A stretch of 64,000 nucleotides of DNA from CAZYFH01 sp965197395 (GTDB lineage: Bacteria; Acidobacteriota; Vicinamibacteria; Vicinamibacterales; UBA8438), in NCBI GenBank assembly GCA_965197395.1, contig CBDANB010000004.1, forward strand, positions 248,001-312,000. The letters are read 5' to 3'. The translations under genes and the position numbers were made by a program. Shown in pieces: positions 42,620 through 51,600 of this stretch (its first letter is position 1; every line of letters starts with the position of its first letter). The notes below the pieces were generated by a model. That model was not told the origin of the DNA, did no database searches, and saw only the letters and a list, made by a program, of their open reading frames with translations.

Positions 42620-42748
42620 GGGCTGCCGGGCGCGCACATCCCGGAAGAAACCGTCTGCCTTTGGCGAGCGAAGCTCCCCTGCCCGGTTTGAAACCAACCC
42701 GTTCTTGAGCGAGTCGGTTTCTGGAGGGGTGTGCGCGGCCGGCAGCCT
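42620..42748. mobile_element. MITE-like element, right copy (inverted)
   Basis: A 129-base element, inverted relative to the copy at 41208-41337. Its left end GGGCTGCCGG...CACATCCC (42620-42642) matches the other copy's terminal repeat with one substitution; its right end (42726-42748) is less exact. Together the two copies bracket the two-gene cassette like the ends of a composite transposon. Confidence 0.82.
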
Positions 42749-42800
42749 GGTGCGCGGTTGCGGCGTAGGGATGCTTCCGGGCGTAGGCAGGGCGCCAGTC

Positions 42801-43487
42801 TCAATCGAGGAGCGAGCGCGCCTTCTTGAAGACGTCGGCCAGCATCGTCGGCGTCAGCTTGCCGGTGTTGGTGTTCTGCTGGCTCGGGTGATACGAGGCG
42901 ACGAGCGCCGGCGCGCGCGTGGAGGCGTCGCCGCCGTCAAAGACGACGCCGTGCGTGAAGCGCGGCTTTGGCCGCGGCACGATACCCCGCTCGGCCATGA
43001 GCCGCCAGTAGGCATCGAACGCCACCTTGCCGAGCGCGACGACGACGCACACGCGTGTCAGTAGATCGAGCTCCGCTTCGAGGTGGGGTTGGCAGCTACG
43101 GATCTCCTTCGGCGTCGGCTTGTTTTCCGGTGGTGCGCAACGCACCACCGCGCTGATGTAGGCGTCGCTGAGCTTCAACCCGTCCTTGGCGTGCTGCGCG
43201 GTCGGGATGTTGGCGAAGCCGGCCCCGTGCATGGCGCGCATCAGGAAGTCCCCCGACCGATCGCCGGTAAAGACGCGCCCCGTGCGGTTGGCGCCATGCG
43301 CGGCGGGGGCCAGGCCGAGGACCAGCACCCGCGCTCGGCGATCTCCGAAGCCCGGCACTGGCCGACCCCAGTAGACGTCGTCGCGAAACGCCGCTCGCTT
43401 CTCGCGCGCGACACGGGCGCAGTACGCACGCAGCCGCGGGCAGCGCTGGCATGAGACGATCTGCCGTCTGAGCGTCGATAGCGGCAT
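42801..43487 (-). CDS. Uracil-DNA glycosylase, family 5 (UdgB type)
   Basis: A 228-residue base-excision-repair enzyme. Motif A is VLGLAPAAHGANRTGRVFTG, whose Ala-Ala-His replaces the catalytic acidic residue of other UDGs, as in family 5. Motif B is SYHPSQQNTNTGKLT. Iron-sulfur ligand cysteines are plausible at Cys13/Cys16 (SCQRCPRL) and in VRCAPPENKPTPKEIRSCQ. ATG at 43487 gives a normal start 10 bases after the lipA stop; longer upstream readings run through lipA and are ignored. Removes uracil, and possibly hypoxanthine, from DNA. Confidence 0.92.
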   Translation of the reverse strand: MPLSTLRRQIVSCQRCPRLRAYCARVAREKRAAFRDDVYWGRPVPGFGDRRARVLVLGLAPAAHGANRTGRVFTGDRSGDFLMRAMHGAGFANIPTAQHAKDGLKLSDAYISAVVRCAPPENKPTPKEIRSCQPHLEAELDLLTRVCVVVALGKVAFDAYWRLMAERGIVPRPKPRFTHGVVFDGGDASTRAPALVASYHPSQQNTNTGKLTPTMLADVFKKARSLLD

Positions 43488-43497
43488 CGTCGGGCTG

Positions 43498-44442
43498 CTA
43501 GGGCTGGGTCTGAGCGGGGGGCGTGCCATCGAGAGCGGCCGTCTGTTCGTGGGCGTGATACGAGCTCCGCACGAGGGGGCCGGACTCGACGTGGCGAAAG
43601 CCCAACTCGATGGCGTGCCGCCTGAGATCCGCGAACTCGTCCGGATGGTAGTACCGGGCCACTGGTAGGTGGGCCGCGGATGGTCGGAGATATTGCCCGA
43701 TGGTGAGGATGTCGCACCCGACCCGCCGCGCGTCTTCGAGCGTGCCGAGCAACTCGTCCCGGCGCTCACCGAGTCCGACCATCACGCCGGTCTTGGTCGG
43801 TACCGCGGGCGCGTAACGGCGGGCCTCGGCGAGGAGCGCCAACGCGCGCGCATAGCGGCCGGCAGGACGCGCCGTTCGATACAGGCGTTCGACCGTCTCG
43901 ACGTTGTGATTCAGCACGTCGGGCCGCGCGTCGAGCACGGTGCGTAGGTCCGCGGCGCGACCCGCGAAGTCTGGAATGAGCACCTCGATCCGGCACGTCG
44001 GCATGCGCCGCCGCACGCGCGTGATCGCGTCGGCGAACACCGACGCGCCACCATCCGGCAGGTCGTCCCGATCGACGGAGGTGACGACGACGTAATCCAG
44101 CTGTAGTTGCGCGACCGCGGTCGCAAGTCTCTCGGGCTCGTCGGTGTCGACGACGGCGGGTCGGCCGTGGACAACGTTGCAGTACCCGCACGCGCGCGTG
44201 CAGACATCACCCAGGATCATGAATGTTGCGGTGCCGTGGTCCCAGCACTCGCCGATGTTCGGGCAGCTCGCCTCTTCGCACACCGTATGGAGCTCGAGGT
44301 CGCGCATTACACGCTTCAACCGGCGGTACCCGGCACTGCCCGGTGCGCGTGCGCGGAGCCAGGGCGGCTTGGGCTGACGCGGTACCCCGCCGGCGCGTGC
44401 TTTTCTGCCCCGAATGAGTGGCACGGGGACGGGTGCGGTCAT
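43498..44442 (-). CDS. lipA: Lipoyl synthase
   Basis: A 314-residue radical SAM enzyme that inserts two sulfurs into octanoyl-protein to make lipoate. The auxiliary cluster cysteines are Cys55, Cys60 and Cys66 (CEEASCPNIGEC); the radical SAM cluster is Cys81, Cys85 and Cys88 (CTRACGYC). LNHNVETVERLYRTARP and the C-terminal GPLVRSSYHA complete the match. It is transcribed with the UDG gene, divergently from the MBL-fold hydrolase. lipB is not in the window. Confidence 0.97.
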   Translation of the reverse strand: MTAPVPVPLIRGRKARAGGVPRQPKPPWLRARAPGSAGYRRLKRVMRDLELHTVCEEASCPNIGECWDHGTATFMILGDVCTRACGYCNVVHGRPAVVDTDEPERLATAVAQLQLDYVVVTSVDRDDLPDGGASVFADAITRVRRRMPTCRIEVLIPDFAGRAADLRTVLDARPDVLNHNVETVERLYRTARPAGRYARALALLAEARRYAPAVPTKTGVMVGLGERRDELLGTLEDARRVGCDILTIGQYLRPSAAHLPVARYYHPDEFADLRRHAIELGFRHVESGPLVRSSYHAHEQTAALDGTPPAQTQP

Positions 44443-44471
44443 GGACCGGACGATGTTATCGTCTCCCTTCC

Positions 44472-45182
44472 ATGTCGTCCAACGGGTCGCTGGCCATCAC
44501 CTGGCTGGGTCATAGCACGTTTCTTCTCAGGTCTCCGGGCGGCACGCGTCTCCTGTTCGATCCCTGGCTCGTCGACAACCCGGCCTGTCCCGAGGATTGG
44601 AAACGCGGGGTGCAGACCGACCTGGTATTGGTGACCCACGGCCACGCCGACCACTTCGCCGATGTCGAGCGGGTGGCGCGTGACACAGGCGCCGCCGTCG
44701 TGGCCATCGTGGAAATCTGCCGGTGGCTCGAAGCCCGCGGGGTGCGTGAGCTGCATCCGCTCAACATGGGCGGTGCGGTGACCTTGCGCGGCATCGAGAT
44801 CGTCATGGTGCGTGCCGATCACAGCAGCAGTTGGGACGACGGCGGTCGGGCGGTGTACATGGGTGAGGCGGCCGGGTTCGTCGTGCGGTTCGAGGATGGC
44901 CTGACGGTCTACTTCGGCGGTGACACAGCCGTCTTCGGCGACATGCGTCTCCTCGGCGAGCTGTATGCACCCGACATCGCGTTCCTGCCGATCGGTGATC
45001 GGTTCACCATGGGTCCCGAGGGGGCCGCGCGCGCGTGCGAGCTCATCGGCGCGCGTCAGGTCGTCCCGATGCACTACGGGACCTACCCGGCACTCACGGG
45101 CACCCCATCGCGCCTGCGCGAGCTGGTCGAGCCGCACGGCGTGACCGTGCTCGAGCTGCGGCCAGGCGAGACGGCTGGATAG
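44472..45182 (+). CDS. MBL-fold metal-dependent hydrolase (UPF0173-like)
   Basis: A 236-residue metallo-beta-lactamase-fold protein. Metal ligands are in THGHADHF (HxHxDH), HSSSWD, FGGDTAVF and a final His in MHYGTYPAL. The N-terminal ITWLGHSTFLL matches the UPF0173 group. Substrate unknown. The frame is open upstream into lipA, but ATG at 44472 gives the family's start. Followed 29 bases later by the DUF2203 gene. Confidence 0.9.
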   Translation: MSSNGSLAITWLGHSTFLLRSPGGTRLLFDPWLVDNPACPEDWKRGVQTDLVLVTHGHADHFADVERVARDTGAAVVAIVEICRWLEARGVRELHPLNMGGAVTLRGIEIVMVRADHSSSWDDGGRAVYMGEAAGFVVRFEDGLTVYFGGDTAVFGDMRLLGELYAPDIAFLPIGDRFTMGPEGAARACELIGARQVVPMHYGTYPALTGTPSRLRELVEPHGVTVLELRPGETAG

Positions 45183-45211
45183 CGCACCACCCTTCATGTC
45201 GGCCAGCGGGG

Positions 45212-45604
45212 ATGTCAGCGCCGGACAACCGCGCGACCTATAATGCGCCGGTGCCGGGCCGTCAGCGTCCACGCCGGACGTTTACCCTCGCTGATGCCCA
45301 GCGAATGCTGCCGGACGTGCGAGCTCGGACGGAGCGGGCAGTCGATCGGGCGCACGGGCTGGCCGAAGAACTCGAGCAGCTGTCCGAAACCGATCCTCGC
45401 CGGACCGCAATGCTCGAGACGCTGGATGGTGTCGTCACCTCGTGGGCACGCGACCTCCGGACGATGGGCCTCGAGGTCAAGGGGCTGTGGCTGGTCGATT
45501 TCGATACCGGCGAGGGGTATTACTGCTGGAAGTATCCGGAGCCCGCCGTTCAGCACTATCATGGCTACGAAGACGGGTTCGCCGGACGAATGAAGGTTGT
45601 GTAG
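45212..45604 (+). CDS. DUF2203-family protein
   Basis: A 130-residue protein. The C-terminal half is diagnostic: GLEVKGLWLVDFDTGEGYYC and HGYEDGFAGR match DUF2203. The N-terminal part is helical with FTLADAQRMLPDVRARTERA, the usual opening of the family, so GTG at 45251 is also possible as a start. Function unknown. It precedes the ferredoxin gene by 79 bases containing a palindrome. Confidence 0.85.
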   Translation: MSAPDNRATYNAPVPGRQRPRRTFTLADAQRMLPDVRARTERAVDRAHGLAEELEQLSETDPRRTAMLETLDGVVTSWARDLRTMGLEVKGLWLVDFDTGEGYYCWKYPEPAVQHYHGYEDGFAGRMKVV

Positions 45605-45648
45605 ATTCGGCCCCTTGATCGCGCGCTCGGCGCGCGTGTATTCTTCTG

Positions 45649-45665
45649 ATTGTTCTGGGAACAAT
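45649..45665. promoter_or_regulatory. Palindrome upstream of the ferredoxin gene
   Basis: ATTGTTC-TGG-GAACAAT, a perfect 7-base inverted repeat, lies 18 bases before the ferredoxin ATG and just upstream of its GGAGGA ribosome-binding site. Position and AT-rich arms suggest a repressor operator. A GCGCGCTCGGCGCGC hairpin lies some 15 bases further upstream. Confidence 0.4.
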
Positions 45666-45683
45666 GGCGTAGCCGGAGGAGTC

Positions 45684-45947
45684 ATGGCGTATACAATTGC
45701 GGAACCCTGCATTGGCACGAAGGACACTGCGTGTGTCGACGTGTGCCCGGTCGACTGCATCCATCCGCGGAAAGATGAAGACGAGTTTGAGGCGGAGACC
45801 AAGCTCTACATCCATCCCGAGGAATGCATCGACTGCGGCGCCTGTGTCCCAGCGTGTCCCGTCGAGGCGATCTTCGCCAACGACGAAGTCCCCGACCAGT
45901 GGAAGAACTACATCGACATCGAGGTCCAGTGGTACGAGGGCAAGTAG
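45684..45947 (+). CDS. Ferredoxin with two clusters (seven-iron type)
   Basis: An 87-residue ferredoxin. The first cluster site has Cys9, Cys17, Cys21 and Cys25 spaced C-x7-C-x3-C-x3-C, as in [3Fe-4S]/[4Fe-4S] ferredoxins of the FdxA kind; the second is the canonical CIDCGACVPACP. ATG at 45684 has GGAGGA 3 bases upstream and gives the normal MAYTIAEPC start. It could be the electron acceptor of the KorAB oxidoreductase or feed the adjacent NuoB/NuoI subunits; both are inference. Confidence 0.94.
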   Translation: MAYTIAEPCIGTKDTACVDVCPVDCIHPRKDEDEFEAETKLYIHPEECIDCGACVPACPVEAIFANDEVPDQWKNYIDIEVQWYEGK

Positions 45948-45962
45948 GCTGACGGCACCCTT

Positions 45963-46499
45963 ATGGGTCTGATCGACCAGCGCTTCGAAGACAATTTCAT
46001 CACGACAAACCTCGACCGCGTGCTCAACTGGGCGCGCCAGTCGTCCTTGTGGCCGATGGGGTTCGGGCTGGCGTGCTGCGCGATCGAGATGATCGCGTCG
46101 ACCATGCCGCGCTACGACATCGCACGCTTCGGCGCCGAGGTCTTTCGCGCGTCGCCGCGGCAGTCGGATCTGATGATCGTCGCCGGAACGGTGACGAAGA
46201 AGATGGCCCCGGTGCTGCGCCGGCTCTACGATCAGATGCCCGAGCCCAAGTGGGTGATCTCGATGGGGAGCTGCTCCAACGCGGGCGGTCCATTTCCGAC
46301 CTACAGCGTGCTGCAGGGGGTCGACAAGATCGTGCCTGTGGACGTCTACGTCTCCGGGTGTCCACCGCGTCCGGAAGCGCTGCTCTACGGGCTCATGCGG
46401 CTGCAGGACAAGATCCGCAAGGAAAGCACCGTGCTGCGCAAGCGGCGGGTGATCATGGCGGGGCAGTCGGAGCCCATCCTCGTTGGGGATCGCGGGTAG
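45963..46499 (+). CDS. nuoB: NADH-quinone oxidoreductase subunit B (orphan)
   Basis: A 178-residue complex I subunit that carries cluster N2. Ligand motifs are present: GLACCAIEMIAS, MGSCSNAGGPF and VSGCPPRPEALLYG. It starts 15 bases after the ferredoxin gene. No nuoA, C, D, E, F, G or membrane subunits are nearby, except nuoI directly after. Either the rest of complex I is elsewhere or this is a separate electron-transfer module. Confidence 0.95.
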   Translation: MGLIDQRFEDNFITTNLDRVLNWARQSSLWPMGFGLACCAIEMIASTMPRYDIARFGAEVFRASPRQSDLMIVAGTVTKKMAPVLRRLYDQMPEPKWVISMGSCSNAGGPFPTYSVLQGVDKIVPVDVYVSGCPPRPEALLYGLMRLQDKIRKESTVLRKRRVIMAGQSEPILVGDRG

Positions 46500-46505
46500 A
46501 CCACC

Positions 46506-46976
46506 GTGCTGTTCCTGGGGAAGCTCTTCCGCACGGTCTTCCTGGTCGATCTCCTCAAGGGTCTGTGGGTCACGCTCAAGTACACGCCGCAACCCGCGTT
46601 CACCTTCCAGTATCCGGCCGAGCGTCGCCCGGTCGCGCCGCGGTTTCGCGGCGTGCTGCGTCTGCAGGTGGAGCCTGAAACTGGCGCGCAGACATGTATC
46701 GTCTGCGACCAGTGCGCGAAGGCGTGCCCCGACGATCTCATCAACCTGGGGGGGCACCGGGAGCCGGGGCACAAGATCAAGGTGCTCGACTACTTCGACT
46801 TCAACTTGTCGCGGTGCAGCTTTTGCGGGCTCTGCGCGGAGGTCTGTCCGACCAAGCCGGTGAAGGCGCTCATCATGAGCGAGGACTACGAGCTGGGCAC
46901 CTACAGCCGGGGTGATCAGATCTTGCGCGTTGACGCCATGTACGACGGCGTTCCCATCGAGCGGTATACGCGGTAG
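46506..46976 (+). CDS. nuoI: NADH-quinone oxidoreductase subunit I (orphan)
   Basis: A 156-residue protein with two [4Fe-4S] sites, CIVCDQCAKACP and CSFCGLCAEVCP, which carry clusters N6a and N6b in complex I. N-terminal segment FRTVFLVDLLKGLWVTLKY is the amphipathic helix of NuoI. It starts with GTG 6 bases after the nuoB stop, so the pair is co-transcribed with the ferredoxin gene. Confidence 0.94.
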   Translation: MLFLGKLFRTVFLVDLLKGLWVTLKYTPQPAFTFQYPAERRPVAPRFRGVLRLQVEPETGAQTCIVCDQCAKACPDDLINLGGHREPGHKIKVLDYFDFNLSRCSFCGLCAEVCPTKPVKALIMSEDYELGTYSRGDQILRVDAMYDGVPIERYTR

Positions 46977-47058
46977 CGCGGCACGCCAGTGCTGGCGCCG
47001 GTCCAGGTGATGGGGCATAGTAGCGGCACGTTCAGCACTGGCTCCTACGGAGGGTGTG

Positions 47059-48570
47059 ATGCGTATTGGTGTTCGAGGCGTGTTGGTCGCATTGGCCGTG
47101 GCGGCGGCGGTGCCGATCGTCATCGACGCCAATTCGACACCGGCGACGGCGCGAAGTGAGATCCGCCTGCAGTTGGCCGACCTCCTCTTTGGCGATGAAC
47201 GCTACTGGGAAGCGATCAGCGCCTACGATCGCGCCAAGGAGGGCGCCACCGCCCCGCAGCTTCTTCGTGCGTCGACCGGGTTGCTCCGCTCATTGCTCTT
47301 CGTCGCCGAGTTTTCACGCGCCTATGAAGAGGCGCAGTTCCTCGACGATCTTGGCCCGACGGATACCGCATCCCGGGTGCTCTATGCCGACGCGCTTTGG
47401 GCGTCCGGGCTCTTCTCGGAGGCGGAGGCGATCTACCGCGACGTGCTCGCCGTCGAGCCGGGGCATGCGGGCGCCCGACACGGCGTCGCGCGAAGCCTCG
47501 CCGCCCGTGGCCGGCCGGAACAGGGACTGACCGAGGCGCACGCGGCGATCGCCGGCGAGGACCGCGCCGAGTTCTACCACACGCTCGGCTCCATTCAGCG
47601 ACGGCTCGGTCAGTATCCGGCCGCCGCCGACGCCCTCGACGAGTACGTCGAACGACTCCCGGCAGCGCGGCGCACGCAAAAGTCGGAGTGGGTCCGGTCG
47701 GAAGTACGGTTCCTGCGCTCGTTCGGAGACCGCATGCCGTTCGAGATGGACGCGGATCAGGTGGATCGGGTGCACGTGCTCCCGTTCCGCCTCGTGCGGG
47801 ACAAAGTTGTCGTTCGCGGACGCATCAATGGGGGCAACGAGATCGACCTCGTTGTCGATACCGGCGCCGAGCAGATGGTGCTGTCAAAGGAGACGGCCCA
47901 GCGCCGTGGTGTGCGCCCCATTACCAGCACGCTCAGCGCGGGCGTCGGTGACGTCGGGCTCCGCGGTCTCGAGATGAGTCGCGCCGACTCGCTCGAGATC
48001 GGCACGCTGATGGTGCGCAACGTCCCGGCGATCATCAAGAACCCGCCGTTGACCGGAATGCCGGAGACGCGCGTCGAGAACAGCTTCTCGCCACTCGCCT
48101 TCGGGATGTCAACCGCGATTGACTACAAAAACCACCAGCTGACCGTTGCCTATCAGCTGCCCGAGACGCCGGCCGACATCGTGCTGCCACTGCGCCTCCA
48201 CCGCCTCGCGCTGGTTCGCGGCGTCGTCAACCGGGATCACCCGATGAGCTTTATCGTCGATACAGGCGGCGAGGTGATCTCGATCAGCCTCAGCACGGCC
48301 AACACGTTGGATGTCGTCCCGGCCCGCCACATCCCGCTCCAGGTGTTCGGTACGTCGGGGTGGGACCCGGATGCTTTTCTCCTCCCGGGCGTTCACCTCG
48401 CGTTCGACCGCGTGCAGTACGACAACTTCTCGGTTGTCGTGCTCAACCTGCACCGGCCAAGTGCGCTCCTCGGGTTTCACATTGGTGGCATCGTCGGCCA
48501 CGACTTCTTGCGCCACTATCGCGTCGCCCTCGATCTGAAGAGCTCCACACTTCGCCTGACCGAGCTCTAA
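47059..48570 (+). CDS. Exported TPR protein with two retropepsin-like aspartyl protease domains
   Basis: A 503-residue protein with a signal peptide (VRGVLVALAVAAAVPIVI). Residues about 30-210 are TPR-like helical repeats (YWEAISAYDRAKEG, FSEAEAIYRDVLAVEPGHAGA, YPAAADALDEYVERLP). Two aspartyl-protease domains follow, with catalytic motifs LVVDTGAEQMVLS and FIVDTGGEVISIS, each with its own hydrophobic-hydrophobic-Gly partner (AFGMSTAIDY; GIVGHDFL). Single-chain double retropepsins are pepsin-like in layout. ATG at 47059 has GGAGG 4-5 bases upstream. Substrate unknown. Confidence 0.83.
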   Translation: MRIGVRGVLVALAVAAAVPIVIDANSTPATARSEIRLQLADLLFGDERYWEAISAYDRAKEGATAPQLLRASTGLLRSLLFVAEFSRAYEEAQFLDDLGPTDTASRVLYADALWASGLFSEAEAIYRDVLAVEPGHAGARHGVARSLAARGRPEQGLTEAHAAIAGEDRAEFYHTLGSIQRRLGQYPAAADALDEYVERLPAARRTQKSEWVRSEVRFLRSFGDRMPFEMDADQVDRVHVLPFRLVRDKVVVRGRINGGNEIDLVVDTGAEQMVLSKETAQRRGVRPITSTLSAGVGDVGLRGLEMSRADSLEIGTLMVRNVPAIIKNPPLTGMPETRVENSFSPLAFGMSTAIDYKNHQLTVAYQLPETPADIVLPLRLHRLALVRGVVNRDHPMSFIVDTGGEVISISLSTANTLDVVPARHIPLQVFGTSGWDPDAFLLPGVHLAFDRVQYDNFSVVVLNLHRPSALLGFHIGGIVGHDFLRHYRVALDLKSSTLRLTEL

Positions 48571-48589
48571 CCGGAGTTCGCACACTTCG

Positions 48590-48625
48590 CGCCCGCGGGG
48601 GTTCGGGGGCGCAGCCCCCGTCTAA
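48590..48625. repeat. Partial copy of the GC-rich stop-adjacent repeat
   Basis: GCCCGCGGGGGTTCGGGGGCGCAGCCCCCGTC (region) between convergent genes resembles the last third of the copies at 59118-59143 (CGCGGGGGTGCGGGGCGAAGCCCCGTCT). Its GGGGGCGCAGCCCCC hairpin directly abuts the stop codon of the minus-strand gene ending at 48626. Confidence 0.6.
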
Positions 48626-51600
48626 TCAAAAGTCGAACCCGATCCACATCTGGAAGCGGACCTTCCGAAAGACGTCGCTGCCGCGCAGCACACCCTGCCG
48701 CGCCGCCTCCTGGGCGAAGAACACGTCCTCCCACTCCCGATTGAACAGCGTCAGCCACGCCCAGTCGAAGTGAATCGGGAAGCCGATCGCCATCGTCGTG
48801 AGACCGATGCCGTAAGAGGCGCGCGCGTTGTCGAGGCGGAAGCCGCTCACGGCAACCGGGTCGCCGAGGACTTGCTGCGGTTGCCGGGTAACCGGGTTGG
48901 CGGCGAAGTTGATCACGGGGCGCACGACCACGGGGTCGGTTGTCCACGCGTTCATCGGCTGGCCGTCGAAGCCGGCCATACCGAAGTTGAAGAAGAACGT
49001 GCCGCGGATGCCGCCCAGCACGCCGATCGGTGTGGCCATTGCCTCGACGAGTGGGAACCGGAGCTCGGCGTTACCGAAGAATGCCTTGTGGCCGAGGAAC
49101 TGCAGATAGTCGTAGCCGCGCATCTCGGATTGGCCACCGAAGAAGGTGAAGTCGGGGAACTCGCCCCAACTCTTGAACGCGCGTCCACGGAGCGCGAGCA
49201 CACCGGTTTCGGCGATGCGCAGGTAGGCTCGCGCGTCGAGATCCACCGTCTGGCGTGACAGGAGCGAGCCCGCCGGTGGGGCGTACTCGTAGCCGAACAT
49301 CACCGTGTTACCCGAGACCGGACCGAACTCGCGGAACACCGTCGTTTCCTGGACATAGCGGGCGCCGAGCGGCATGAACGTGCCGTCCCTGAAGATGCTG
49401 GTGCCGAAGCGCTGTTGTTGAAACGTGGTCGACTGCTGGGCGAGCGCGTCGTTCGAAAACCCCTCTTTGTAGTTGAACAAGCCGGCCGACAGCTCGATCC
49501 GACGGAACCGGTCGAGTGGATAGATGCCCGCCAGACTGCCGCCGCGCTGCGACCGGGTGGCGAGCGCATCGTCTCGGTTGAGGAAGCCCAGGCCGGACGA
49601 GAAGGCCGAGCCAGGATAGAACCCGTAGAAGAACTGCTCCGATACGATCCCCTGCGCCGCGAACTGGAACCGGCCGGCGAGGTTGGTGTATGAGGCGCCG
49701 TAGGTGCGGTATTGCGCGATCGAGAGCGCCATGATGCTGAAGTGCTGGTCGCCCAAGACGTCGGCAAAGGAGATGACCGTGCCGCCCATGAGGTCGCCGT
49801 TGTTGGTCACGCCGAAGTTGATCGGCGGCGGGCCCTCCAGGTACATGTTCTCGAAGCGGCCCTTCTTGCGCGTGTTGCCGAGGTTCAGCATGTGCGTCAG
49901 CGGCGCCTGGAAGTCGATAATCGGGCCAGGTCCGCCGAAGTCGCTGGTCGACGCCGTGTAGAGCGGATCGTCGAGCACGATCGTGTGCAGCCCATACTCC
50001 GCCTTGGCGTACGTGATGAACGCGATCCGGTCGCCCTCTTCGTCCTCATCCGGGCTCAGCAACACCGGGTTGGTGTTGCCGGTGGCGGTGTCCGTGAGCT
50101 GCTGAAGCTCGCCGTCTTCGAGGTCGAGCGTCCAGATGTTGAAGATCTCTCCGTCCCGCGCCGTCTCCGGATCGAGCGGTTGCGTCGGATCGACGGCGGT
50201 CGACGTGAACACGATGGTGTTGTCGTCGAGGAACTGCCCCCCGGCCTCATCGTGCGTCCCGAACGTCAGCTGCGTGCGATCACCCGTCGCCCGGTCCAAT
50301 CGGAACAGCTTGTCGTTGCCGCTGACTCGCGTCGTGTGGATGATGTAGCTACCGTCGGGCGAATAGAACGGAGCGTAGTCTGCGAACTCGGTCTGCGTGA
50401 GATTCGTGATCTCATGAGTCGCGAGATCGATCTCGTAGATGTTGCCCACCCCGCCGTTCAGCGCCGAGAAGGCGATGGTGCGCCCGTCAGGCGAAAAATC
50501 TGGAGATTCGGGTTCATCGACCGACTCCAGGTCGATCACCTCTTCGACCTCCCGCGTGGCCACGTTCTGGATGACGAGCGCCTTGGTTTTCCCCCGTCGT
50601 ACGAGGAAGGCGATCTGATCACCCGATGGCGCCCACGAGAGCCATGGCACCGAATTGCTCCGATGGCCGTTTTGCACGATGTACTCGAAGCCGAAGCTCT
50701 GATCGAACCCGGACGTCAGATTGCGGACGACCTCGCCGGTGGCTGACGACAGCAGCACGACGTCGAGCTCCCGGTCCTTGCGGTTCACCGCCACGGCAGC
50801 GATCACTTCGCCGGACGGCGACGCCTCGAGCGAGATCACCACCGGGTATCGGCTGCGCAGCGGATCGGGCGCCAGGTCCCGTCCATAGTCCGACGGTCGT
50901 TCCTTGTCACGAAACGCTTCGAAGCGGTCGTCGAGGTACGCCTTGAACGCATCATCGAACTCCTCGGCAGGCAGGTCGAGCGCTTCCTCGTAGGGGTCCT
51001 CGCCCGCGCCGATCGCGCTCCGCCGCAGTGCGAACATGAACTGGCGGATTCCCTCCATGCCCCACCGTTCCTCGATGAACTCGAAGACCGCGTGTCCCAG
51101 GTTGTAGACGACGCGGCCGCTCGCGAATCCGCCGTAGCCGTCGAACTCGGTCATCGACGGCACGATGTCCGAGACCGCGACGTCCCGCACCGTCATGAGA
51201 TCGAGCGGCCGCCAGACACCGGCCATGAAGTCGGACAGCCCCTCATCGACCCAGAGCGGCACGTTGTTCCGGATGATGGACCGCGGGATGATGTCGAACT
51301 CGAACACGTGGGTCAGCTCGTGCGTGATCAGCCGGTACAGGCCGTCCGGCGGCTCGTCGATCGGCAGCACGATACGATTGCGGTACGGCTCGGCGAACGC
51401 GCCGACGCCTTCCGGGCTTCCCCCGGGAAAGATGTTCTGTTGCTCGAACTCGCTATGCGTCTTGAACACAATGAGCGGCACCGCGAACGCAAGTTCGTGC
51501 CTCAGGTCTGAGCTGACCTGCTGATACGCGCTTTCGGCGTAGCCGGCGACGCGTTCGAGATGCTGTTCGAGCTCGGGGTAGTAGTAGATCTCGAAATGGT

